Source: JBAZOJ01 sp041648755 (GTDB lineage Bacteria > Planctomycetota > B143-G9). From it: 10,770 bases of DNA. Under the pieces are notes generated by a model. The model ran no database searches. It was not told where the DNA came from and saw nothing but the letters and a program-made list of their open reading frames with translations. Where the stretch lies: positions 1 to 10,770 of the forward strand of contig JBAZOJ010000121.1 of NCBI GenBank assembly GCA_041648755.1. The letters run 5' to 3'. Positions 1-6,398 of this stretch are shown piece after piece (position 1 is the first letter of the stretch; each line of letters begins with the position of its first letter). Made by a program: the position numbers and the translations under genes.

Positions 1-1
1 C

Positions 2-2140
2 GCGAGTGCGCGTTCAAGGGCAGCCTGCAAGGGCTTTTCCGCTACCGGAGGCGCGGTGGAGAACTCAGATGATACTTCCGCGACCTTTGACCTTACCGCT
101 CCGACCAGCATCACCTACATCTGGACGATTCAGCACGATGTGATCATAAACTGCACGAACGGAACTGCCAGCCCTGAATCCGGTTGGTATGACGCAGGTG
201 CGGTGGTTGACCTGAACGCATCGGCTGATGAACCCTTGCCAGGGCAACGGTTCATATGGGTTGGATGGCAGGGCAGCGGCGAAGGCTCCATAACGACCTC
301 CGATGGCCCTGAAGCTCAGATGACAGTGTTCTCACCCATCACCGAGAACGCGGTCTTCAAAGTCCAGTGGTATCTTACACTGACATCCGCCCCGGTTGGC
401 GGCTCTTTCATCCCCGATGCGACAGGCTGGCACGATGAAGGCGAGCTCATCGAGGTCCGTGCGGTAGCTCCGCAGACAACGACCGGAATGCGTTACCAGC
501 TTTCGTGGGTCGGCGTTGGGGCTGGCTCATACTCCGAAGATATCAGTGCATTCACACTTAACCCAATCACTATCCGGATGAGGGAAGCCATCATTCAGAC
601 AGCGGTATGGGGTCAGCAATACAGCTTGACAGTTCTTAACCCCGCCAGCTACGGCGTAGCGGTTCCTTCCGTCGGCACTTACTGGTTCTATCCGGGCGAG
701 ACTGCCTCGGGCGTTATTACGCCTTTCGATACTAAGAATAGAGTGACCGGATACATCGGCACGGGTGGTGCGCCCAGTGGCAGCACCAATTCCTACAGCT
801 TTGCGATGGATGCCCCTGGCACGATTACCTGGCAGTGGGCAAGCCGTACGAGCCCGACCGAAGAAGAATGGAATGCTCCGGTCAGGTTCCTTGGCGAAAC
901 CGCGAGCCTCATTGACATGGTTCGTGATTCGTCTGGGATCCCGTACGTTGCCTACTACTCGACCAACTCAGGTTCGATCAAGCTGGCGACAGTAGTGGGC
1001 GCCGGAACCAAGGTGGACTCTGAAGCAAGCGTTCAGACCTGGTCGGTAAGGGTCGTAGTGGAGGCCATCGACGATATAGATGCTCTTCGCGTAGCGATCA
1101 CCCCGGATGGGGATCTGTTCATCGCTTATCACGTTTCGACCTCGAACACGCTGTTCTTCGGCTACAGCACTATGACCGGATGGACAATCGCGCCCGTTGT
1201 TGAAGTAGCTGATAAGGGCATCGCCTTGGCAGCCCTTTCCGATGGCACGGCCATCGTGGTCTGCCGCGATTCGCTATCGGGCAACATCGTCAGGATGCAC
1301 TATATGGGCGATACTTACGACAGCGAAACCGTCGTCCTGGCAGTCAACAGTGTCCCGAGCCTTGATTATGGTATTGCAGAGGACAGTGGCATCGAGTGGG
1401 TGGCCTTTACCGACTCGGCCAGGAATCTTCTCGCTTCCGTGAAGCTGATGGGCGAATGGCAGACTACCTCGATTGGCACAGGCGCGGCGAGCGTGAATCT
1501 TGCCCTTGGTCCTTCCGGTGTGCCTTTTGTCGCAGCCCTCTCGAACCGCAACCTTGACGGAGCCTCATCCCTTCAGCTTTACTACATCTCCCGCGGATCA
1601 TGGGAATCAGTCCTGTACGGCAGCGGCATGCTCGGAACTTCCTGCGGTCTCATAGCTGATGGTTTGGGCAATGCGTACATCGCTGTCGCTAAGGACGGCC
1701 AGCTCCTGTACTCGTCCTGGGACGGGCAGTCATTTGTTGATTCCGTTATCGACTCGGGCCTGGTCAACACCGACTTGGCGTCCTCAGCTTTCGACGGCAG
1801 TTACAATGCCGGAATTGCCTATACCTTGAGTGGGACCGTCAGGTACGCCAATTACAAGGCCAATTCCATCAAGGCAGGCGACTACACCAGCGGCAGCACT
1901 GACAATGGTGGCGTCGTAACGAGTGGCGGTGGTGGCGGTTGCTTTGTCGCAACTGCTGCTTTCGGGACACTTGCCTCCAATTCGGTCCGCGCTCTCACCT
2001 CCACGCGCGATTCCTCCATCACTTCGTCAACAAACGGCGCGAACCTCGTCAGCCTGTATTACGCCGTCTCCCCAAGTGTGGCAAACGCGATTTCTCAGAC
2101 CGAGTCAGCAAGGGCAATTCTGCGCGCAATCCTGCAGTAA
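2..2140 (+). CDS. Secreted multidomain protein with InlB-type repeats, seven-bladed propeller and CFI-box C-terminus (5' partial)
   Basis: The frame is open from base 2 with no stop, so the gene starts upstream of the window. The GTG at 56 is probably not the start, because the codons before it (CKGFSATGG) read as the end of another repeat unit. After that partial unit come three divergent InlB/Flg_new-type repeats of 76-81 residues (nt 134-367, 368-610, 611-838), each opening with a strand such as WYLTLTSAP and closing with an I-W/V-W strand. Nt 905-1870 hold seven units with a core like IPYVAYYS, DLFIAYHV, NAYIAVAK or NAGIAYTL, which I read as a seven-bladed beta-propeller. A Ser/Gly linker with five glycines leads to CFVATAAFGT (1940-1969) and, further on, LYYAVSPSVANAI. 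That is the pattern of the CFI-box-CTERM domain found at the end of large exported proteins. No enzyme motif is visible; surface binding or adhesion is an inference. The signal peptide would lie outside the window. Confidence 0.85.
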   Translation, partial: ASARSRAACKGFSATGGAVENSDDTSATFDLTAPTSITYIWTIQHDVIINCTNGTASPESGWYDAGAVVDLNASADEPLPGQRFIWVGWQGSGEGSITTSDGPEAQMTVFSPITENAVFKVQWYLTLTSAPVGGSFIPDATGWHDEGELIEVRAVAPQTTTGMRYQLSWVGVGAGSYSEDISAFTLNPITIRMREAIIQTAVWGQQYSLTVLNPASYGVAVPSVGTYWFYPGETASGVITPFDTKNRVTGYIGTGGAPSGSTNSYSFAMDAPGTITWQWASRTSPTEEEWNAPVRFLGETASLIDMVRDSSGIPYVAYYSTNSGSIKLATVVGAGTKVDSEASVQTWSVRVVVEAIDDIDALRVAITPDGDLFIAYHVSTSNTLFFGYSTMTGWTIAPVVEVADKGIALAALSDGTAIVVCRDSLSGNIVRMHYMGDTYDSETVVLAVNSVPSLDYGIAEDSGIEWVAFTDSARNLLASVKLMGEWQTTSIGTGAASVNLALGPSGVPFVAALSNRNLDGASSLQLYYISRGSWESVLYGSGMLGTSCGLIADGLGNAYIAVAKDGQLLYSSWDGQSFVDSVIDSGLVNTDLASSAFDGSYNAGIAYTLSGTVRYANYKANSIKAGDYTSGSTDNGGVVTSGGGGGCFVATAAFGTLASNSVRALTSTRDSSITSSTNGANLVSLYYAVSPSVANAISQTESARAILRAILQ

Positions 2141-2163
2141 CTGACTCGCTACTTACGGAATCC

Positions 2164-2195
2164 GAGGGCGGGCCTTGTGCCCGCCCTCTTTTTTT
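2164..2195 (+). terminator. Rho-independent terminator after the CFI-box protein gene
   Basis: A perfect 9-bp GC-rich stem, GAGGGCGGG (2164-2172) with CCCGCCCTC (2180-2188), has a 7-nt loop and is followed directly by seven T (2189-2195). It lies 24 nt after the TAA stop of the upstream gene and separates that transcript from the flavoprotein genes. Confidence 0.93.
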
Positions 2196-2221
2196 GCTCT
2201 TTACGCTCGAATGTGTAAACT
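2194..2221 (+). promoter_or_regulatory. Possible sigma-70-type promoter for the thioredoxin reductase pair
   Basis: TTGCTC (2194-2199), a 16-nt spacer and TAAACT (2216-2221) lie just after the terminator and about 36 nt before the ATG at 2258. The -35 match is weak and overlaps the terminator T-run. A new promoter is expected here because the preceding terminator is strong. The -10 hexamer is the same as that proposed at 4665-4670. Confidence 0.35.
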
Positions 2222-2257
2222 ATGCGCTTTCGCGTGTATTCCATTTCTGGAGGTTCG

Positions 2258-3148
2258 ATGAGGCACTTTCCCGTGGTCGTGGTCGGTCGAGGGCCTGCCG
2301 GCTTGTCGGCGGCCATTTATCTTTGCCGTAACGGAGTAAAGCCCCTCGTAATCGGGCGCAAACCTCCCTTGGCGGGATATACGATCGAGAATTACCTTGG
2401 TTTCCCTGAGCCGGTCAAGGGGCAGGTCATCCTTGAGCGCGGAGAGCGTCAGGCCGCAGCACTCGGGGCTGCTATTGAGGATGCTCCAGTAGTGGGGCTC
2501 GCAAAGTCAATGCTCTTCACGGTATCAACACCGGAAGAGGACATCTCCAGCGAGGCAATTGTCCTTGCCGTGGGTGCCACGGAAGTGTCTGATGTACCTA
2601 TTACAGGCATTGCGCGCTTCCTTGGCAAAGGAGTTTCCAGTTGCGCCATCTGCGATGGCCACACCTTCAGATCCAGTCGGGTTGTGGTTCTCGGCGCCGG
2701 TGACTACGCTGCGCATGAAGCGCTTCTACTGGCATCGGTCGGGGCCTCGGTCAGCCTGCTTTCCTGTGGACAGGAATGGGAGATATCACCGCACCAGCGA
2801 GAGGCAATCGAACATGCCGGGGTGACCCTTATGCTGGACCGGGCCACGTCAGTCGAGGGGCACTTTGCGGTCGAGGGCATCAACCTGGAAGCAGGGGGGC
2901 TTCTTCCCTGCGAGGGCATCTTCATCGCCACGCACGAGCCGCGGGCAAGAGAACTCGCCCAGAAGATCGGCGTGCGAATGACAGCCGATGGATACGTTGA
3001 GACCGATTTCAGAACGGGGACAACCAGCGTCGAAGGCGTGTACGCGGCTGGCGATTGCACCGGCGGGATGCGGCAGATCTCGGTTGCCGTTGGGCAAGGG
3101 GCGATTGCAGGTGTCTCCGCCTCGACATTCGCGGTGATGCGCAAATAG
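2258..3148 (+). CDS. Thioredoxin-reductase-like flavoprotein with degenerate NADPH site
   Basis: The 296-residue product has the length and order of a low-molecular-weight thioredoxin reductase: an FAD-binding GRGPAG (10-15), the IENYLGFPEP segment, the redox-active pair CAIC followed by DG (129-134), a second dinucleotide-type loop GAGDYAAHEA (146-155), and the C-terminal FAD motif with AAGD (263-266) and RQ (272-273). The ATG at 2258 is chosen over the one at 2222 because GGAGG (2249-2253) sits 4 nt before it and the proposed -10 element overlaps the earlier ATG. The HRRxxxR motif that binds the NADPH 2'-phosphate is absent; the equivalent region reads SCGQEWEISPHQ. The enzyme may therefore use NADH, ferredoxin or another donor, as flavin thioredoxin reductases of the ferredoxin-dependent (FFTR) type do. 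It is followed after 48 nt by a canonical trxB, so the two are probably co-transcribed. Confidence is high for the family and low for the electron donor. Confidence 0.85.
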   Translation: MRHFPVVVVGRGPAGLSAAIYLCRNGVKPLVIGRKPPLAGYTIENYLGFPEPVKGQVILERGERQAAALGAAIEDAPVVGLAKSMLFTVSTPEEDISSEAIVLAVGATEVSDVPITGIARFLGKGVSSCAICDGHTFRSSRVVVLGAGDYAAHEALLLASVGASVSLLSCGQEWEISPHQREAIEHAGVTLMLDRATSVEGHFAVEGINLEAGGLLPCEGIFIATHEPRARELAQKIGVRMTADGYVETDFRTGTTSVEGVYAAGDCTGGMRQISVAVGQGAIAGVSASTFAVMRK

Positions 3149-3196
3149 CGCAATGATGGATAATGCTCCGATCCCGGAACACGGAAAGGCATAACG

Positions 3197-4372
3197 ATGA
3201 TGAAGCTGTTTGCGGTTAGTAGTCCCTCCATTGCAGCGCCCATTTTGCGCGACAGGAAGGCTGAATTTCAGGTCTTCGACACTATCGCCGATGCCAAGGC
3301 GGCCGCATACGTCTCATCCGTCTGTGGCGAATCCGCAGAACTGCTCCTCGTCTCGGATCACATCGCGCTTGTCAACCCCACTCCGGCGGATATTGCGCAC
3401 TTCGTCTTCGCTGAGAAGATTGAGGGCGAGCGCAACAATTACGATGTGCTTATCCTTGGCGGCGGTCCTGCCGGCCTGACATCGGCGATATACACTTCGC
3501 GCGGGAACCTGTCCGCGCTTGTAATCGAAGAGATGATGCCTGGCGGCCTGATGACAAAGACCGATGTGATCGAAAACTACCCCGGGTTTCCCGAGCCCGT
3601 TAACGGCCTCGATCTTTCCGAGCGGATGGAAAAACAGGCTCGCAGATTCGGCGCTGACTTTCACTTCGCGCGGGTAAGTGGCGCTGTGCTCTCGAAGCCT
3701 GTCAAGAAGGTGGACTGCGACGGCCGCGCATTCCGGGGCCGGGCGGTAGTCGTGGCCTTTGGCACGGCGAGTCGCCACATCGGTATTCCCGGCGAGGAGG
3801 AATTCTACGGCAGAGGAGTATCCTACTGCGCGACCTGCGACGGACCTCTATACAGAGGCGAGGACGTGGTAGTCGTCGGGGGAGGGGACTCCGCCCTGCA
3901 GGAGGCGCTTTACCTGTCGAAACTCGCCCGCACTGTGACCATAGTGCATCGCCGCGATGCCCTGCGCGCCGAGAAGATTATGCAGGACCACGCGCTGGCG
4001 ACGCCAAACATCAAGTTCGCCTGGAATTCGCTGCCAGAGGCGGTGCTTGGCGATGCGGCGGGAGTCACCGGGGTCAGGATCAGAAACAAGCTTACAGGCG
4101 CGGTGTCGGAGATTCCCTGCAAGGCTTTCTTCGTCTTCATAGGCCTCGACCCGCGAACGACCATTCCGGGGATGGAATCCATGACCAAGGACGAGTCCGG
4201 GTTCATCATCACCGATACGCACACCGAGACCAACATCAGCGGAGTCTATGCGATAGGGGACCTGCGATCAGGCAACTTCAGGCAGGTCGCCACGGCGGTC
4301 GGCGACGGGACAACATCGAGCCATACGGTCATGGCCTATCTTGACCGGCTGCAGTTGCCCTATTTCGCGTGA
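3197..4372 (+). CDS. trxB: Thioredoxin reductase with an additional N-terminal domain
   Basis: This flavoenzyme would pass electrons from NADPH through FAD and a CxxC pair to thioredoxin in the cytoplasm. All the diagnostic motifs are present: GGGPAG (88-93), IENYPGFPEP, CATC followed by DG (211-216), GGGDSA (228-233), the NADPH motif HRRDALR (251-257) and the C-terminal IGDLRSGNFRQVA with GD at 354-355. The product is 391 residues against a usual 305-320. The excess is an N-terminal segment of about 80 residues before YDVLILGGG. It has no CxxC, so it is not a thioredoxin fusion, and I do not recognise it; it looks like a small alpha/beta domain. The start at 3197 is supported by GGAAAGG (3183-3189) 7 nt upstream. 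An ATG directly follows at 3200 and is an equal alternative. No hairpin terminator is visible after the stop, where a tRNA promoter begins. Confidence 0.93.
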   Translation: MMKLFAVSSPSIAAPILRDRKAEFQVFDTIADAKAAAYVSSVCGESAELLLVSDHIALVNPTPADIAHFVFAEKIEGERNNYDVLILGGGPAGLTSAIYTSRGNLSALVIEEMMPGGLMTKTDVIENYPGFPEPVNGLDLSERMEKQARRFGADFHFARVSGAVLSKPVKKVDCDGRAFRGRAVVVAFGTASRHIGIPGEEEFYGRGVSYCATCDGPLYRGEDVVVVGGGDSALQEALYLSKLARTVTIVHRRDALRAEKIMQDHALATPNIKFAWNSLPEAVLGDAAGVTGVRIRNKLTGAVSEIPCKAFFVFIGLDPRTTIPGMESMTKDESGFIITDTHTETNISGVYAIGDLRSGNFRQVATAVGDGTTSSHTVMAYLDRLQLPYFA

Positions 4373-4389
4373 TCCGAAGCGGGGAAAGG

Positions 4390-4417
4390 TTGACCTCCTT
4401 GAAGCCCCTGCTACAAT
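4390..4417 (+). promoter_or_regulatory. Sigma-70-type promoter for tRNA-Ser
   Basis: TTGACC (4390-4395) and TACAAT (4412-4417) are separated by 16 nt, and both are near consensus. The predicted start of transcription, around 4424, leaves a short leader before the mature tRNA 5' end at 4440. Confidence 0.7.
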
Positions 4418-4439
4418 GGCCCCTTCATTTGACCATCAC

Positions 4440-4529
4440 GGAGAGATGCCGGAGCGGTCGAACGGGCACGCTTGGAAAGCGTGTGTATCCTTCGGGGTAC
4501 CCGGGGTTCGAATCCCCGTCTCTCCGCCA
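4440..4529 (+). tRNA. tRNA-Ser (anticodon GGA)
   Basis: The acceptor arm GGAGAGA (4440-4446) pairs perfectly with TCTCTCC (4519-4525), followed by discriminator G and an encoded CCA (4527-4529). The anticodon stem CACGC/GCGTG (4467-4471, 4479-4483) encloses loop TTGGAAA with anticodon GGA at 4474-4476, reading UCC and UCU serine codons. A long type II variable arm, as expected for serine tRNA, forms a 6-bp stem GTATCC/GGGTAC with a TTCG loop (4485-4500). The T arm is CGGGG-TTCGAAT-CCCCG (4502-4518). No intron or mismatch is apparent in these arms. Confidence 0.98.
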
Positions 4530-4538
4530 CGTTTGTAT

Positions 4539-4562
4539 AAGGGCGGGCTTTGGCCCGCCCTT
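4539..4562 (+). terminator. Terminator-like hairpin after tRNA-Ser
   Basis: AAGGGCGGGC (4539-4548) pairs perfectly with GCCCGCCCTT (4553-4562) around a TTTG loop, 9 nt after the CCA end. The following bases (GTCGTTCC) are not a good T-tract, so termination may be partial or the hairpin may mainly define the 3' end. The stem is almost identical to that of the terminator at 2164-2195. Confidence 0.7.
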
Positions 4563-4642
4563 GTCGTTCCCCGACTCTCACCACGCAGCAATCTCCATGC
4601 TCCCGACGATGTCCACCAATGGCTTATCAGGAATGATTTCTA

Positions 4643-4670
4643 TTTACAGAATCGAGAATTGCGGTAAACT
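4643..4670 (+). promoter_or_regulatory. Likely promoter of the polyferredoxin/double-cubane operon
   Basis: TTTACA (4643-4648), a 16-nt spacer and TAAACT (4665-4670) lie in a locally AT-rich patch of a GC-rich genome. With transcription starting near 4677 the operon would have a 5' UTR of about 90 nt. This is the only promoter-like element I see between the tRNA hairpin and the ATG at 4767, and no later gene in the operon has intergenic space for one. Confidence 0.5.
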
Positions 4671-4697
4671 TAGCAGGCCGAATTTTGTGAACCCCGC

Positions 4698-4731
4698 CGC
4701 TGGGACGCGTCAAATCACAGTACGCCCAGCG
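4698..4731 (+). promoter_or_regulatory. 5' UTR hairpin upstream of the operon
   Basis: CGCTGGG (4698-4704) can pair with CCCAGCG (4725-4731). An inner CGT/ACG extension (4708-4710 with 4722-4724) follows across a 3-nt bulge, leaving an 11-nt loop. The stem lies in the leader between the proposed promoter and the ribosome binding site AGGAG (4756-4760). There is no T-run, so it is not a simple attenuator. It does not resemble a riboswitch class that I can name. Confidence 0.3.
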
Positions 4732-4766
4732 TGGCCCGCAACTGACCCGCAAAGCAGGAGCCCCTC

Positions 4767-5774
4767 ATGAGCCGAATCGCCGCACTTGTACTCATTCTGG
4801 CCCTCCTCCCCGCAATGGCCTATGGTCACCTCTGCAACGATGTCTTCGTCCAGGCGAAGGACAACCTTGCCGTGAAGGTGGACGTGCGCGACGGGCAACT
4901 CCGCATAGGCAAAGAGGCGTCCTTCAACATCTATGTCCTCAACACGATGGACCGTGACATCGTCAACATCAATCTTGAGGTAATCAGCAAGGAATTCACT
5001 GCCAAGGTCACCCCGGGGCCCGAATGGAATGGCTTCCCCCTGCTTAAGACAGCTAAGAGCGGCGGGAAGAAGGAGACCTTCAACGTATCCCTGAAGCGCA
5101 ACCCCAAGGTTCCGGACGGCAAGTACAAGATCGAGCTTCGCCTTTTCAACGGAAACAACGCTTCCCAGGAGTTCCGCAAGGTGGACCTGGAATCCTCCGC
5201 CGATTTGCTCGAGATCCCAAAGGATCCCAAGATCACGGTTGATGCCAAGGCATCCGCCTCCGAATGGGACAAGGCGCCGCTTATCACGGATTTCTACCTA
5301 TACGTGAAGCGCCAGCAGTACTTCGAGAACGTCCGCTGCGAGGATCAGCCGCGCTTCAGGTTGTCGGCCGATGCTAAGTACGTCTACTGCCTGTTCACCT
5401 TCAAAGGCGGCGGGCCGACTGCCGATAAGGCAACCGCATATATTGCCCCCTCCGTTGATGCAGAGCCGGTTTGGGTGAGCATCGAGCGCATGAAGGGCAA
5501 AGTGGAAGCGAGCAAGAGCAGCATCGAAGGAATCGAGGTCAAGATGGGCAGCACTAAGGAGACCATCGAGTGCAAGATCCCCCGGGAGTTCCTTGGCCTT
5601 GAAAGTGCCGAACTCAAGGGGCTTTACGCGAATTTCACGCGTGAAACCACCACCACCGCAAAGGATCCCAAGACCGGCAAGCCGGTATCGGTTACCGAAA
5701 CTGCATACTGGCGCGGCAACAGTATCTCCGTGAAAAATCCTGTTGTGTTCGCGTTCTTTACCTTTGCGAAGTAA
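4767..5774 (+). CDS. Secreted protein with Ig-like and CBM9/DOMON-like domains
   Basis: The 335-residue product starts with a clear signal peptide (Ser-Arg, then hydrophobic residues 4-18). Cleavage is plausible after A18 or G20; the second would leave H21 as the mature N-terminus. Residues of about 25-150 are a beta-rich Ig-like domain with the typical pattern of FNIYVLNTMDRDI and a GGKKETFNV strand, similar in style to NEW3-type or FixG C-terminal Ig domains. From ITVDAKASASEWDKAP (from 156) the sequence follows the CBM9-like/DOMON pattern, with a later YVYCLFTF strand. This fold binds sugars in some proteins and haem in others. There are four cysteines and no membrane anchor. AGGAG (4756-4760) sits 6 nt before the ATG. 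It is the first gene of the operon, and its stop is followed immediately by the next start. The specific function is not recognised; a partner of the membrane Fe-S protein is an inference. Confidence 0.8.
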   Translation: MSRIAALVLILALLPAMAYGHLCNDVFVQAKDNLAVKVDVRDGQLRIGKEASFNIYVLNTMDRDIVNINLEVISKEFTAKVTPGPEWNGFPLLKTAKSGGKKETFNVSLKRNPKVPDGKYKIELRLFNGNNASQEFRKVDLESSADLLEIPKDPKITVDAKASASEWDKAPLITDFYLYVKRQQYFENVRCEDQPRFRLSADAKYVYCLFTFKGGGPTADKATAYIAPSVDAEPVWVSIERMKGKVEASKSSIEGIEVKMGSTKETIECKIPREFLGLESAELKGLYANFTRETTTTAKDPKTGKPVSVTETAYWRGNSISVKNPVVFAFFTFAK

Positions 5775-6398
5775 GTGCGCCCGCAAGTCCTTGCATTTCT
5801 ACTGCTGATTCTCCTTGCGGCCCCGGTCGGGCTCGCCCAGGCCGAGGGCACCCTCAGCCTGCGATTCACTGTCCCCCGCGACAAGCTGTTTGAGTCCTCC
5901 GGTGCGGTCACATGCACGCCGCCGGGCGGAATGATCGCCATCATCGGGCAACTCGATTACTCGCGCTTCTCGGTCGATTCGGTGGCGAACATTCAAGTGG
6001 TCGCGCCGAATGGCCAGAACATCCCTATCACTATCGACGAGTCCTCGATTTACAGCGAGTTCGAGCGAATCGTGGGCGTTCGTTTCTACTTTCTGGTCCC
6101 GGAAGCCGATGCCCGTGGTGATGGGGTAGAGGGCTACAAAGTGACCTGGGGGCCTGAAATCAACTCCGCCAACAACAAGGTGCCCACCATCGTGCCCGAT
6201 GGCGCAATGAAGGATTCGTACCGCGAATTCATCTTCTACAACAGGGCAGGCGGTGGCGACGGGGCTTCAGTGGCAACGATCGAGGTTATCGCCGACAGCA
6301 ACGCGGACTACTACTTCCTGCTCTACCTTCTGCCGATGGTCTTGTTGTTCACCATCCTGACCTTCCGGAAGCTCAGGGCCAATGCAAAGCGCGCTTGA
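5775..6398 (+). CDS. Periplasmic protein with C-terminal membrane anchor, function unknown
   Basis: The 207-residue product has a signal peptide (hydrophobic 5-16, probable cleavage after AQA at 21-23), a beta-rich extracytoplasmic region of about 150 residues, and one C-terminal transmembrane helix (about 179-197, YYFLLYLLPMVLLFTILTF) followed by a basic tail (RKLRANAKR). It should sit as a type I membrane protein with its bulk outside the cytoplasm. The GTG start at 5775 directly abuts the preceding TAA and gives a well-formed signal peptide. The ribosome binding site is poor, so translation is probably coupled to the upstream gene. Its 3' end overlaps the polyferredoxin gene by 17 nt, which supports a joint function. 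I recognise no family. Its one cysteine after the signal peptide gives no metal motif. Confidence 0.8.
   Translation: MRPQVLAFLLLILLAAPVGLAQAEGTLSLRFTVPRDKLFESSGAVTCTPPGGMIAIIGQLDYSRFSVDSVANIQVVAPNGQNIPITIDESSIYSEFERIVGVRFYFLVPEADARGDGVEGYKVTWGPEINSANNKVPTIVPDGAMKDSYREFIFYNRAGGGDGASVATIEVIADSNADYYFLLYLLPMVLLFTILTFRKLRANAKRA

Noticed and set aside
56..58. GTG with an upstream GGAGG as a start of the first gene
   Set aside because: The frame is open to the window edge and the preceding residues fit the end of a repeat unit. A start here would also leave a large exported protein without a signal peptide.
2222..2257. ATG at 2222 as start of the first flavoprotein
   Set aside because: It lies at the proposed -10 element and has no ribosome binding site. 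The ATG at 2258 has GGAGG and gives the usual TrxR N-terminus.
2704..3243. Antisense open frame of 179 codons over the flavoprotein gene
   Set aside because: It is opposite conserved TrxR sequence, with no domain and no ribosome binding site that would support it.
4671..4766. Molybdenum/tungsten cofactor riboswitch before the operon
   Set aside because: The leader is too short and simple for that class, with only one bulged hairpin.
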